NCBI GenBank assembly: GCA_902775375.1
Contig: CACYLU010000002.1
Coordinates: 124,001 to 188,000, forward strand
Length of the DNA: 64,000 nt
Source of the DNA: an uncultured Bacteroidales bacterium
Lineage (GTDB): Bacteria; Bacteroidota; Bacteroidia; Bacteroidales; Bacteroidaceae
Reading direction: 5' to 3'
The notes under the pieces were generated by a model. That model was not told the origin of the DNA and ran no database searches. It worked only from the letters and a program-made list of their open reading frames with translations. The first letter of the stretch is position 1. Every line of letters starts with the position of its first letter. The position numbers and the translations under genes are program-made. Shown in pieces: positions 27,370 through 36,450 of the stretch.

Positions 27370-28353
27370 TTAAGGAATCTTCTTCAAAATGGTATTGCGC
27401 AGTAGAACTTCTAGCAAAATGCAGAATAATGCTGCTAAAGCAAACCACTCATATTTTTCATCACGCTTACTGAATTGACGAACACTGAGTTTGGTCTTTT
27501 CCAATTTATCTATTTCCTGATATACCTCCTCTAACTTTGAATTGCTAGTAGCACGGAAATAGTTGCCTTGGGTAATACTGGCAATTTCGCTCAGCATCTT
27601 TTCGTCAATCTCTACAGGCATGTTGACATACTGTACAGTACCTCCGACCTGATAGGGATAAGGTGCCATACCATTAGTGCCCACACCGATGGTATAGACC
27701 CTAATGCCGAAACTCTTAGCTATCTCTGCTGCAGTTAGAGGCGAAATGTCACCACGATTATTGGTACCATCAGTAAGAGTAATCACCACCTTGGACTTTG
27801 CCTTACTTTCTTTCAGACGGCTCACAGCATTTGCTATACCCATGCCTATTGCGGTTCCGTCTTCAATAAGTCCACACTGCACGTCTTTAATAAGATTGAG
27901 CAATACTGTATGATCGACGGTTAACGGACATTGGGTGAAACTCTCACCAGCAAACAATGTAATGCCTATATTGTCATTAGGACGACCGTTGATAAAGTCT
28001 GCAGCTACCTGCTTGGCTGCTTCCAAGCGGTTAGGCTTAAGATCTTCAGCTAGCATACTGGTAGAGACGTCGATTGCCAGCATAATGTCAATGCCTTCCA
28101 TTTCACTATTTTGCCAGCTATTAGTGGTTTGTGGGCGAGCCAGAACCATGATAAGCAAAGCTAATGCTAACATCCTGAGGATGAATGGTGCGTGAATTAG
28201 GTAGTTTTTGTATGATTTAGGTGCATCAGCATATACTGACGCGTCAGAGATTTGCAAGGACGCATCAGCCTTCTTACGACTCAGCACATAGCCCACAATT
28301 AGAGGAATGAGCAAAAGTAACAAAAACAAATATCCACTATCAGCAAAAACCAT
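27370..28353 (-). CDS. batA: BatA: membrane VWA-domain protein
   Basis: A 327-residue paralogue of BatB. N-terminal membrane segments (about 5-22 and 55-72) are followed by a VWA domain with MIDAS DVSTSMLAED (about 93-102), the Thr ligand in EDGTAIGMGIA and the Asp in TLTDGTNNRGD, then a C-terminal helix (FALAALFCILLEVLL). In the family, BatA and BatB form the metal-binding part of a predicted periplasmic complex. A 40-bp gap to batB holds no clear promoter. Confidence 0.93.
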   Translation of the reverse strand: MVFADSGYLFLLLLLIPLIVGYVLSRKKADASLQISDASVYADAPKSYKNYLIHAPFILRMLALALLIMVLARPQTTNSWQNSEMEGIDIMLAIDVSTSMLAEDLKPNRLEAAKQVAADFINGRPNDNIGITLFAGESFTQCPLTVDHTVLLNLIKDVQCGLIEDGTAIGMGIANAVSRLKESKAKSKVVITLTDGTNNRGDISPLTAAEIAKSFGIRVYTIGVGTNGMAPYPYQVGGTVQYVNMPVEIDEKMLSEIASITQGNYFRATSNSKLEEVYQEIDKLEKTKLSVRQFSKRDEKYEWFALAALFCILLEVLLRNTILKKIP

Positions 28354-28362
28354 TATCTTATT

Positions 28363-29436
28363 TTATACTAAATTGTTATACAATTCCAAACCAACATATA
28401 CCAATGATCCAATCAAGAAAATTGAAATAAGCGCAATTCCTACACCTAATAATATCTTGGTGCGTAGTGGACGTTTCTCAACAATGGTGATTTCTGTTGG
28501 TTCAGGCTTGGCATTGGGATCTTCGGCCTCACGCGTCTCATTAATGAAATTAATTGCATTCAGCAAGTTGGCATCATTTTCATTCATCATTGGGATGAAC
28601 TTGGCAAATTTTACCAGGTCAGCAGTCTGCAGCAATGAACGCAGTTCTATCATAGCTTCGGCATCATGGACACTCTCGAGACGGTCGATAATCTGGTCTG
28701 TAGTCATCTCCAACGCTTTAAAGCCAAATCTTCTTTCTATATAGGTACGCAATGTATCCGTGAGTTGGGTATAATACTCCTTTTGTAATCCGTGTTGCCA
28801 AACTTTCTCGTTACGAATACGATCAATCTCCTGCATAGCTTCCATATGAGGTGGCAACTTGGGCTCAACCTTCACTTTTCGGATGATAGGCTGATTGTCA
28901 CGGAATCGCTTGATAAAATAAAGTAAAAGGAAAACCGCAGGAACCCACAGCACAACACAAGCAATAATACCATACCAGTCGGACCACATGAAATTAGGCT
29001 TCATCACATCTTTAGGGCCGAAGAATTGTTCTGGATGCAAGGTGTCAACTGGCATAGTCATCACTTTAAGCGCTAATGGGTTTGATTTATATATGTCATC
29101 TTCTACTTTAACCTCCATTGGGGGCAGATAATACAGAGCCGAATCAAATGAAGTTATTGTATACACCTCTTTGATGAGCATACGCTTATTATCATTGATG
29201 TATTGAGTATCTGGTTTGGCCACATCTAACACTTCGACACCTCTAACCAGTGTGTCGGGATAGACAGGTAACTGAAGGCGTTTATCAGAATCAAGTGATA
29301 CCTGCAGGGTGATATGAGCCTGCTCGCCAATCAGCAATTCCAGTGAGTCTATGGATGCTTCGACAGATACCTGAGCAACTGCAGGTAAAAGAAAGCAGGT
29401 GATGAATGTCAATACTATTAATAGTCTCTTCTTCAT
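28363..29436 (-). CDS. Bat-operon membrane protein of unknown function (between DUF58 and batA)
   Basis: A ~357-residue protein starting MKKRLLIVLTFITCFLL (signal peptide ending at AQ). The N-terminal ~130 residues are a beta-rich domain resembling the first domain of BatD (VEASIDSLELLIGEQAHITL). Then come a membrane helix (WYGIIACVVLWVPAVFLLLY), a cytoplasmic helical region (EKVWQHGLQKEYYTQLTDTLRTY...), and a second helix near the C terminus. Genes of this kind sit at the same place in other Bacteroidetes Bat operons but have no fixed name. A GTG nine bases upstream (29445) is an alternative start; I prefer the ATG at 29436. Confidence 0.8.
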   Translation of the reverse strand: MKKRLLIVLTFITCFLLPAVAQVSVEASIDSLELLIGEQAHITLQVSLDSDKRLQLPVYPDTLVRGVEVLDVAKPDTQYINDNKRMLIKEVYTITSFDSALYYLPPMEVKVEDDIYKSNPLALKVMTMPVDTLHPEQFFGPKDVMKPNFMWSDWYGIIACVVLWVPAVFLLLYFIKRFRDNQPIIRKVKVEPKLPPHMEAMQEIDRIRNEKVWQHGLQKEYYTQLTDTLRTYIERRFGFKALEMTTDQIIDRLESVHDAEAMIELRSLLQTADLVKFAKFIPMMNENDANLLNAINFINETREAEDPNAKPEPTEITIVEKRPLRTKILLGVGIALISIFLIGSLVYVGLELYNNLV

Positions 29437-29445
29437 TTCAAACAC

Positions 29446-30315
29446 TTAGTTTCGTTGTGCAAACAAACTCATAAGGGATTTCACATAGTCTTGATCCGTC
29501 CGGATAGACACACTATCAACATTACTCTTCTGAAAAATATCATCAAGTGCTGTTTTCTGTGCTATCCACCAATCGTGGTGGGCTTTACGCACTGCTTTCG
29601 ACGAAGTGTCAATCCATTGTTCTATCCCTGTTTCTGCATCCTTTACCTTCATCAGTCCTACAGCTGGCAACTCTTCCAAACGTCTATCATACACTTGCAA
29701 CGCTACCACGTCGTGTTTCTGGTTGGCTATGGTCATCGCATTCTTGAAGTCCTTGCGGTCAATGAAGTCTGAGAGTACAAAAGCAGTACAACGGCGTTTC
29801 ATGACATTGGTAAGGTATTGCAGCCCCATCTCGATGTCGGTCTTTTTACTTTCTGGATGAAAGTCTATCAGTTCTCTGATGATATACAGAATGTGTTTCC
29901 TGCCTTTCTTGGGAGGGATGAATTTCTCAATCTTGTCGGAGAAGAAGATGACACCTATTTTATCATTGTTCTGCATAGCAGAAAAAGCTAAGGTAGCTGC
30001 AATTTCAGTTACCATATCACGTTTCATCTGCTTCACAGTGCCGAAATCCAGACTTCCGGAAACATCTACCAGCAACATCACTGTGAGCTCTCGTTCTTCC
30101 TCAAACACCTTGACATAGGGTTTGTGAAAGCGTGCAGTCACATTCCAGTCTATATCACGAATATCATCACCATATTGGTATTCGCGCACCTCAGAGAAAG
30201 CCATACCCCTACCCTTGAAGGCAGAATGGTATTCGCCTGCAAAGATATTGTTTGACAAACCACGGGTCTTGATCTCAATACGACGGACTCGCTTTAATAA
30301 TTCGGTAGTTTCCAT
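29446..30315 (-). CDS. DUF58 domain protein of the MoxR/Bat cluster
   Basis: A 289-residue soluble DUF58 protein. The diagnostic segment EYQYGDDIRDIDWNVTARFHKPYVK lies around residues 43-70, followed by a VWA-like strand with LLVDVSGSLDFG (about 81-92), a degenerate or intact MIDAS. DUF58 genes nearly always neighbour moxR. They are thought to link the AAA ATPase with the VWA partner proteins. The gene lies 18 bp after moxR and 9 bp before the next start. Confidence 0.92.
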   Translation of the reverse strand: METTELLKRVRRIEIKTRGLSNNIFAGEYHSAFKGRGMAFSEVREYQYGDDIRDIDWNVTARFHKPYVKVFEEERELTVMLLVDVSGSLDFGTVKQMKRDMVTEIAATLAFSAMQNNDKIGVIFFSDKIEKFIPPKKGRKHILYIIRELIDFHPESKKTDIEMGLQYLTNVMKRRCTAFVLSDFIDRKDFKNAMTIANQKHDVVALQVYDRRLEELPAVGLMKVKDAETGIEQWIDTSSKAVRKAHHDWWIAQKTALDDIFQKSNVDSVSIRTDQDYVKSLMSLFAQRN

Positions 30316-30333
30316 AAGCTGAACAGCTTGTTA

Positions 30334-31329
30334 TCAAGGCACTTTAACCTCGTCCAAAATCATGCTTACAATTTCATCAGCAGTAAGATTGCTTGCCTCT
30401 GCTTCGTATGACAGTCCGATACGATGGCGCATAACATCGTGAGCCACAGCACGTACGTCTTCAGGGATGAGGTAGCCGCGATGTTTGATGAAAGCATAAC
30501 TACGAGCAGCAAGAGCTAAGTTGATAGATGCACGTGGTGAACCGCCAAAGCTTATCATACCCTTCAATTTGTCCAAGCCATACTTCTCAGGATAACGTGA
30601 AGCGAACACGATATCTAGGATATACTGTTCTATCTTTTCATCAATATACACCTCGCGAACCAACTTGCGGGCTTCAATAATTTCTTGTGCAGAAAGTACT
30701 GGCAATATGTTAATTCTTTCACCATTAATATTTTGGCGGATAATAAGTTTTTCTTCATCGAGTTTTGGATAGTCAATAACAACCTTCAGCATGAAACGGT
30801 CCACCTGTGCCTCAGGCAACTGGTAAGTACCCTCCTGCTCAATAGGATTTTGAGTAGCCAATACAAGAAAAGGTTCTGGCAATTTAAACGTTTCACTGCC
30901 AATAGTTACCTGGCGTTCCTGCATAGCTTCCAACAAAGCGCTCTGTACTTTAGCTGGGGCACGGTTTATTTCATCTGCCAGCACGAAATTGGCAAATACA
31001 GGACCTTGTTTTACTTGGAATACTTCATCTTTCTGACTATATACCATAGTACCGATAACGTCGGCAGGCAACAGGTCGGGTGTAAACTGAATGCGACTGT
31101 ATTTTGCATCAATCAATGATGCTAGCGTTTTAATGGCCAATGTCTTTGCCAAACCAGGAACACCTTCCAGTAGTACGTGACCGTCAGAAAGCAAACCAAT
31201 CAACAAAGATTCTATCAAGTGTTTCTGTCCTACTATCGTCTGGTTCATGCCAGTAGTAAGATGCGTAATGAATGCGCTTTTGTTCTCTATCCGCTCGTTC
31301 AATTCGCGGATATTAATTGAATCTGCCAT
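30334..31329 (-). CDS. MoxR-type AAA+ ATPase
   Basis: A 331-residue cytoplasmic MoxR-family ATPase. Walker A is LLEGVPGLAKTLAIKT (about 54-69), Walker B VLADEINRAPAKVQSALLEAM (about 115-135), sensor 1 LATQNPIEQEGTY, and sensor 2 GGSPRASINLA near 264. MoxR proteins act as chaperone-like ATPases that mature metal-containing or VWA-domain complexes. It is the first gene of the Bat operon, preceded by a promoter-like pair on the minus strand. Confidence 0.95.
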   Translation of the reverse strand: MADSINIRELNERIENKSAFITHLTTGMNQTIVGQKHLIESLLIGLLSDGHVLLEGVPGLAKTLAIKTLASLIDAKYSRIQFTPDLLPADVIGTMVYSQKDEVFQVKQGPVFANFVLADEINRAPAKVQSALLEAMQERQVTIGSETFKLPEPFLVLATQNPIEQEGTYQLPEAQVDRFMLKVVIDYPKLDEEKLIIRQNINGERINILPVLSAQEIIEARKLVREVYIDEKIEQYILDIVFASRYPEKYGLDKLKGMISFGGSPRASINLALAARSYAFIKHRGYLIPEDVRAVAHDVMRHRIGLSYEAEASNLTADEIVSMILDEVKVP

Positions 31330-31369
31330 AGTTTTATATCAAAATTATACGTTTGTTTTAATTTGGGCT

Positions 31370-31401
31370 CAAAAATACTGCTTTAGATGAAGCCTAGCAA
31401 C
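31370..31401 (-). promoter_or_regulatory. Promoter of the moxR-bat operon
   Basis: On the minus strand: GTTG at 31401-31398 (one mismatch), 20 bp, then TATTTTTG at 31377-31370. A second -7 (TAATTTTG, 31347-31340) lies closer to the ATG. Confidence 0.55.
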
Positions 31402-31472
31402 TATTTTGTATTAAAAAAACTAATAAAGTGTTCAGTTTAATCTACTTTTATACTGTTTATCATTTCATAAAA

Positions 31473-31500
31473 AAGAAGTAACCATTTATGGCTACTTCTT
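31473..31500 (-). terminator. Terminator of the HU/LysM gene
   Basis: AAGAAGTAACC and GGCTACTTCTT pair with one mismatch; the stem includes the stop codon, and the minus strand continues into a T run. Confidence 0.65.
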
Positions 31501-32922
31501 AACAACTCTTGGTATTTTAAGTTTGGTGCCCACAGGCACATTATCGGGATCTTTTATAACATCTCTATTGTATTCAACGATAAAGATATACTTTGAGTTG
31601 GCATTATAATATTTTCTTGAAAGGGCAAAAAGTGTTTCACCTTTCTGAAGCACATGTTCTTCTATCACTCCGTTAACAACGTATTCCGTATTACCCACCT
31701 TGAAAGTAGTAGCATTAGTCGTTGGTCTAGAGGTTGAAACCGGAGCTACAGGTTTCGATACAGAAGTATTGGTAGTTGATGCACTCTGAGACTGCGTTGC
31801 TACAGCTGATGATGGTTGCGAAGCGGAAGGAGTTGCAGATTGAGTTTCAACTTTAGGAACAGATTCTTCCCTAACAGATATAGGCTCCGTTACTACCTTT
31901 TTTGTGGGTTGTTGAATCTGGTCTTCTGCTGATGCTGTAACATCTGCAGCTGCAGCCTCTTCAAAAGTCGTTTCCTCAATCTTTTCAGCTGATTGCCTCA
32001 AGGCATTGATCTGAGAAGATGGTGGCACAGGGTTTTCTTCTTTTTTCACCATATTAGGATAAAAGAAATATGCCAATATACCCAGGCAAAGCATAACGAG
32101 AAGTACAGCCGAAAACATCATATAAGGAGTGGACGAATTCTCGGCTTTCTTTGATATTTCCTTACGTTTTTCTTCAGTCAACTTCAAGGCCATCACTTCT
32201 TGTTGATGACTTACGGGCTGGTCTTTTTTCTTGATTGCTTCGTCATCGAATATTGGGAGAATCTGAACATCAACAGAATCCTCTGCCACTGGAGTTTCTG
32301 TTAAAGTCTCATTCTCGGTTGTTTCGTCAGCAGATAGACTCTCATCCACATCTTGTTCTTCATGTTTTACTTCTTCAGTATGCGGATCCTCAATGACAGT
32401 TTCTTTAAATGAAGTCTCATTCTCTTCAGGAGCAACAGCCTCTTGCTTCGACACTTTACTAGCCGAGTCCTCTGCAATATGTTTTTCTTTTAAAAGTTCA
32501 TCTTGAGTATTATTGACTTCCTGTATGATAGTCTCCTCATCAGGTAATTCGTCCGAGAGGGCTTCTGTTAGGTTAACTTCTGGGGCATCAATGGGAACAC
32601 CTTCTTCGAGTACTACTGTTTGAAATGCAGAAAATGGCTTATTGACGGCTTCTTTTATATTGTTATCTGGAGTAAATGTTACTTTTGTATGTCCTTGTAT
32701 TTCAAATCGTTCACCAGTGTTTACGTTGATACTTTCACGGCTATCGACCTCTATCAGTTTGAATGTGCCAAACCCTTTGATCTTAACGTATTTGTCTTTT
32801 TCAAGACCTTCTTCTATTATTGAGAAGAATTCTTTGACAAAAATTTCTGCATCTTTTTTGTTGATGCCATAGTTCTCAGCTAATTCGTCTGTTATATTCT
32901 GTATGTTTAGTTTTTCGTTCAT
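31492..32922 (-). CDS. HU-like DNA-binding domain fused to membrane anchor and LysM
   Basis: A 476-residue protein. Residues 1-92 resemble HU/IHF (KDAEIFVKEFFSIIEEGL, and KIKGFGTFKLIEVDSRES in the arm region). Residues 105-260 are a long acidic, low-complexity linker; 267-289 form a membrane helix; a Pro/Ser/Thr-rich linker follows; and residues about 420-472 are a LysM domain (HVLQKGETLFALSRKYYNAN, ending GTKLKIPRVVKK). The predicted topology places HU in the cytoplasm and LysM at peptidoglycan. This architecture is known from Bacteroidales, but its role is not. It starts 6 bp after the small HU gene, so the two are coexpressed. Confidence 0.88.
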   Translation of the reverse strand: MNEKLNIQNITDELAENYGINKKDAEIFVKEFFSIIEEGLEKDKYVKIKGFGTFKLIEVDSRESINVNTGERFEIQGHTKVTFTPDNNIKEAVNKPFSAFQTVVLEEGVPIDAPEVNLTEALSDELPDEETIIQEVNNTQDELLKEKHIAEDSASKVSKQEAVAPEENETSFKETVIEDPHTEEVKHEEQDVDESLSADETTENETLTETPVAEDSVDVQILPIFDDEAIKKKDQPVSHQQEVMALKLTEEKRKEISKKAENSSTPYMMFSAVLLVMLCLGILAYFFYPNMVKKEENPVPPSSQINALRQSAEKIEETTFEEAAAADVTASAEDQIQQPTKKVVTEPISVREESVPKVETQSATPSASQPSSAVATQSQSASTTNTSVSKPVAPVSTSRPTTNATTFKVGNTEYVVNGVIEEHVLQKGETLFALSRKYYNANSKYIFIVEYNRDVIKDPDNVPVGTKLKIPRVVKK

Positions 32923-32928
32923 CGCTTT

Positions 32929-33201
32929 TTATTTGAATTTATCTTTCAAAATATTGCTTGGCCTGAAAGTAAGAACCAATTTAGGGGGTACCAGCAAACG
33001 TTGTTTGGATATTGGATTGACTGATATACGTTCTAACTTCTTCCTGACTTCGAACGCACCAAAGTTCTGTATGGCTATACTATCATTGTTTTGCCATTTT
33101 TCTGTCATGATCTGTGTTAAAGTGAATATCAAATCAGCCACTTCTCTGGATGAGTTTTCACTTCTACGAGACAATTCTGCAATAAATTCCTTGTTGTTCA
33201 C
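32929..33201 (-). CDS. HU family DNA-binding protein
   Basis: A small nucleoid-associated protein. From the GTG at 33201 it is 90 residues, the usual HU length, beginning MNNKEFIAELSRRSENSSRE when GTG is read as Met. The typical HU core IAIQNFGAFEVRKKLERISVN and the arm end LTFRPSNILKD are clear. The frame is open upstream to a TTG at 33279, but the extra residues do not look like HU. No nearby ATG exists, so a GTG start is likely. It lies between rimO and the HU-LysM gene in a probable ftsY-rimO-HU-HU/LysM operon. Confidence 0.88.
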   Translation of the reverse strand: MNNKEFIAELSRRSENSSREVADLIFTLTQIMTEKWQNNDSIAIQNFGAFEVRKKLERISVNPISKQRLLVPPKLVLTFRPSNILKDKFK

Positions 33202-33285
33202 GGTATACAGAAATAAAGAAATAACGTTTTCCGATTGTAAAATAAACGATTTCTTCGAAGATTTGAAAATGTTTTGCAAAAAAAA

Positions 33286-34584
33286 TCACAGAATTTGGCC
33301 AAATAGATCATAATCTTCGGCTGAAGTAATTCTAACTGTATAGAAATTACCAATTTGAAGTGCTTTTTCAGGTTTGTCAATCAGCACTTCTGGATCCACC
33401 TCTGGCGAATCAAATTCTGTGCGCCCCACATAGTATTCACCTTCTTCTCTGTCAATTATTACCTTCATCATCTGCCCCACCTTGGCGTTGTTCAAGTCAG
33501 CAGAGATTTCCTGTTGGATAGCCATGAGCTCATCAAGTCGTTGTTGTTTCACTTCCTGTGAAATGGCATCTTTGTAATGTGTAGCTGCATAAGTGCCTTC
33601 TTCTTCAGAATAAGCAAAAGCCCCCATCCTATCGAACTTTATATCACGCACAAACTGTTTGAGTTCCTCAAAGTCTGCTTCAGTTTCCCCAGGATGCCCC
33701 ACCATCAGTGTAGTGCGAATATGTATGCCAGGCACCTCTTTTCGCATGGTTTCAATCAGCTGATAGGTTTCAGCTTTAGTAACATGGCGATGCATCAAAT
33801 CTAACATATGATCACTGATGTGTTGCAATGCAATATCAAGATAACGGCAAATGTTAGTATGTTTACGCATAACCTTCAACAATTCCAATGGGAAATGTGA
33901 AGGATAGGCATAATGAAGTCTAATCCATTCGACACCAGAAACCTGCGCAATCTTATCTACCAATTCTGCTATCATCTGCTTTTGGTAGAGGTCGATGCCA
34001 TAATACGTCAATTCTTGTGCTATGATTTGGAATTCTTTCACACCTTGCGCTACCATGTTGTTCACTTCGGCAAGTATATCTTCCATAGGACGCGAATGAT
34101 GTGTGCCTGTAATAATAGGAATGGCACAATAGGAGCAATGTCTGTCGCATCCTTCTGAAATCTTGAGGTAAGCATAGTGTTTGGGAGTTGTGAGCAAACG
34201 CTCTCCATAAAGTTCTTTACGCTCTGCTGCACCTAAATCTTGTAGTAGTCCAGTCCAGTCGAACTTACCATAAAATTTGTCAACTTCAGGTATTTCTTTT
34301 TGAAGCTCTTCTCTATATCTTTGTGAAAGACACCCCATCACATATAGTTTCGATATCCTTCCCTCCTGTTTAGCCTGGACATAGTCTAATATCATGTTGA
34401 TTGACTCCTCTTTAGCGTCACCAATAAAGCCACAAGTGTTGATGACGGCAATCTTGGCTTTAGGAGCTGCTGGGTCGTGATTGGGGTTGAAGCCTGCTGC
34501 TTTGAGCATACCCATCAACCTTTCTGAGTCCACTAAATTTTTTGAACAGCCTAATGTGATGATATCTATGTCTTTCTTCCTCAT
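33286..34584 (-). CDS. rimO: Ribosomal protein S12 methylthiotransferase
   Basis: A radical-SAM enzyme that adds a methylthio group to Asp88 (E. coli numbering) of ribosomal protein S12. The 432-residue product has the UPF0004 N-terminal domain with cluster Cys in TLGCSKNLVDSE and INTCGFIGDAKEES, the radical-SAM motif CDRHCSYCAIP (about 138-148), and a C-terminal TRAM domain. The residues after the radical-SAM Cys (HHSRPMEDILAEV) fit RimO and not MiaB. Its ATG overlaps the ftsY stop by 4 bp. Confidence 0.96.
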   Translation of the reverse strand: MRKKDIDIITLGCSKNLVDSERLMGMLKAAGFNPNHDPAAPKAKIAVINTCGFIGDAKEESINMILDYVQAKQEGRISKLYVMGCLSQRYREELQKEIPEVDKFYGKFDWTGLLQDLGAAERKELYGERLLTTPKHYAYLKISEGCDRHCSYCAIPIITGTHHSRPMEDILAEVNNMVAQGVKEFQIIAQELTYYGIDLYQKQMIAELVDKIAQVSGVEWIRLHYAYPSHFPLELLKVMRKHTNICRYLDIALQHISDHMLDLMHRHVTKAETYQLIETMRKEVPGIHIRTTLMVGHPGETEADFEELKQFVRDIKFDRMGAFAYSEEEGTYAATHYKDAISQEVKQQRLDELMAIQQEISADLNNAKVGQMMKVIIDREEGEYYVGRTEFDSPEVDPEVLIDKPEKALQIGNFYTVRITSAEDYDLFGQIL

Positions 34585-35540
34585 TTAGCTTCACCAAAAA
34601 GAGAATCGACAAATTCGTTCCTCCGGAACACTTGCAGGTCTTCCATACCTTCACCTAATCCAATATATTTTACTGGTATCTTAAACTGGTCGGAAATGCC
34701 AATTACTACACCACCTTTAGCTGTTCCATCCAGTTTTGTAACAGCCATTGAGGTTACTTCGGTAGCTTTAGTAAACTGTTTGGCCTGCTCAAAAGCATTC
34801 TGTCCAGTAGAGCCATCAAGCACCAACAGCACTTCTTGCGGAGCATCAGGAACAACCTTCTTCATGACGTTCTTGATTTTGGTAAGCTCATTCATCAAAC
34901 CAATCTTATTATGCAGTCGGCCTGCTGTATCGATAATCACTACATCGGCATCGTTGGAAACAGCAGAACTCAGTGTATCAAATGCCACAGAGGCTGGATC
35001 TGAACCCATCTGTTGTTTAATAACAGGCACACCAACTCGATCGCCCCATATTTGTAATTGTTCAATTGCCGCTGCCCTAAAAGTATCGGCAGCTCCCAGA
35101 TAAACTTTCTTGCCAGCTTTCTTGAACTGATATGCTATTTTACCTATAGTCGTAGTCTTACCCACTCCATTCACGCCTACTACCATTATGACGTAAGGTT
35201 TGCTTTTAAGTGGGGCTTCGAAATCGTCTACATCATCAGTATTGTTTTCAATGAGTAATGCAGAGATTTCAGACCTGAGGATTTCATTGAGTTCAGACGT
35301 ATTCATGTATTTATCTTGTGCCACACGTTGTTCGATGCGCTCAATGATCTTCAACGTGGTTTCTACACCTACGTCAGATGTTATGAGCACCTCTTCAAGG
35401 TTGTCGAGCACTTCATCGTCCACCTTAGACTTGCCAGCTACAGCACGCGCTAACTTGCCAAATACACTTTCTTTGGTCTTCTGCAAACCTTTGTCTAAAG
35501 TTTCTTTCTTTTCTTTTGAGAATAAACCGAAAAATCCCAT
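34581..35540 (-). CDS. ftsY: Signal recognition particle receptor FtsY
   Basis: The SRP-receptor GTPase for cotranslational membrane targeting. From the ATG at 35540 the protein is 319 residues, starting MGFFGLFSKEKKETLDKG, the usual short Bacteroidetes N-terminal helix without an acidic A domain. The NG domain shows G1 GVNGVGKTTTIGK, G3 DTAGRLHNK, and G4 TKLDGTAKGG, and ends with the GLGEGMEDLQVF element. The frame is open to a TTG at 35594, but this lies in the promoter. It is cotranscribed with rimO. Confidence 0.97.
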   Translation of the reverse strand: MGFFGLFSKEKKETLDKGLQKTKESVFGKLARAVAGKSKVDDEVLDNLEEVLITSDVGVETTLKIIERIEQRVAQDKYMNTSELNEILRSEISALLIENNTDDVDDFEAPLKSKPYVIMVVGVNGVGKTTTIGKIAYQFKKAGKKVYLGAADTFRAAAIEQLQIWGDRVGVPVIKQQMGSDPASVAFDTLSSAVSNDADVVIIDTAGRLHNKIGLMNELTKIKNVMKKVVPDAPQEVLLVLDGSTGQNAFEQAKQFTKATEVTSMAVTKLDGTAKGGVVIGISDQFKIPVKYIGLGEGMEDLQVFRRNEFVDSLFGEAK

Positions 35541-35563
35541 AAACGAATATAATTTATCTAACT

Positions 35564-35595
35564 GCAAAGTTACGGAAAATCGAGAGCAGAACAAA
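35564..35595 (-). promoter_or_regulatory. ftsY promoter
   Basis: On the minus strand: TTTG at 35595-35592, 19 bp, then TAACTTTGC at 35572-35564. This sets the ftsY start at the ATG 35540. Confidence 0.8.
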
Positions 35596-35617
35596 ATAAG
35601 CTTGCTTATTTTTATAT

Positions 35618-35654
35618 AAAAAAAGACTCCCTTACTGTTTTGTAAGGAAGTCTT
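35618..35654 (-). terminator. Terminator of the rpmB-rpmG-DUF4295 operon
   Basis: A stem of AAGACT-C-CCTTAC with GTAAGG-A-AGTCTT (one mismatch, 6-nt loop), followed by a T run on the minus strand. Confidence 0.8.
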
Positions 35655-35685
35655 ATATATTTATCAGTAAAAAGAAGTCAGTTAT

Positions 35686-35844
35686 TTATTTTTTGAAGAA
35701 ATCCTGTACCTTCTCATTCTGTACCATCTGCTCATCAAAGATATATGCACCAGTCTTAGGTGACTTAACCATCTTGATTACCTTGGAATATGCGCGACCC
35801 TCTTTTGAGCCTGTCTGCAATGTAGCGACTGTTTTCTTTGCCAT
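35686..35844 (-). CDS. DUF4295 small basic protein (ribosomal-operon companion)
   Basis: A 52-residue basic protein, start MAKKTVATLQTGSKEGRAYS, end VQNEKVQDFFKK. It belongs to DUF4295, a Bacteroidetes family encoded directly after rpmG. The MAKK start, size and charge resemble a small ribosomal or ribosome-associated protein, but the function is unproven. It starts 13 bp after the rpmG stop and ends before a strong terminator. It is shorter than typical ORF cut-offs and easily missed. Confidence 0.88.
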   Translation of the reverse strand: MAKKTVATLQTGSKEGRAYSKVIKMVKSPKTGAYIFDEQMVQNEKVQDFFKK

Positions 35845-35857
35845 GGTAGTATTCTAT

Positions 35858-36046
35858 TTATTTAATTTCCTTATGTATTGTCATTCTCTTGAGAATAGGG
35901 TTGTACTTCTTCAGTTCCAGTCTCTCAGGAGTATTTTTCTTGTTCTTAGTAGTGATGTAGCGAGAAGTACCGGGCAGACCACTGTCCTTCATCTCAGTGC
36001 ATTCAAGAATAACCTGCACTCTATCGCCTTTTGATTTCTTTGCCAT
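35858..36046 (-). CDS. rpmG: 50S ribosomal protein L33
   Basis: A 62-residue L33, start [20 protein letters not shown], with the conserved [23 protein letters not shown] region split across positions 26-48. It has a single Cys, so this is a C-minus (zinc-free) L33, the form not regulated by zinc limitation. It lies between rpmB and the DUF4295 gene with gaps of 23 and 13 bp. Confidence 0.97.
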   Translation of the reverse strand: MAKKSKGDRVQVILECTEMKDSGLPGTSRYITTKNKKNTPERLELKKYNPILKRMTIHKEIK

Positions 36047-36069
36047 AACTTCTTTTCTCCTTTAATTTT

Positions 36070-36330
36070 TTAACCAACAACTTTAATAGACTTCCAATCG
36101 CAATAGCCTTTCTCAACAGCCTGCTTTAAAGCAGCGTCCAGACCCATCTTGTTGATTGTTCTTAAACCGTTAGCACTCAACTTCAAGCTAATCCAACAGT
36201 CCTGCTCTACATAGTAGAACTTCTTTGTAAACAAGTTCACATCAAATGTTCTTTTAGTTCTTCTCTTTGAGTGTGAAACGTTGTTGCCAATCATGGCTTT
36301 CTTTCCAGTAATTTGACAAATCTTTGACAT
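36070..36330 (-). CDS. rpmB: 50S ribosomal protein L28
   Basis: An 86-residue L28, start [20 protein letters not shown], with [19 protein letters not shown] and the C-terminal [19 protein letters not shown] segment. It is the first gene of the rpmB-rpmG-DUF4295 operon. I could not define a consensus promoter in the 120 bp upstream. Confidence 0.97.
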   Translation of the reverse strand: MSKICQITGKKAMIGNNVSHSKRRTKRTFDVNLFTKKFYYVEQDCWISLKLSANGLRTINKMGLDAALKQAVEKGYCDWKSIKVVG

Positions 36331-36450
36331 CTTATATAATCTTTTTAATTAGCAAATTTTGATGGTTTCACCAAACAGGCTGCAAAGTAACTACTTTTTT
36401 TCTTATCCACCAAGTTTTTAAGCAAATAATTCTCGTTTTTCTTTCTTTTT

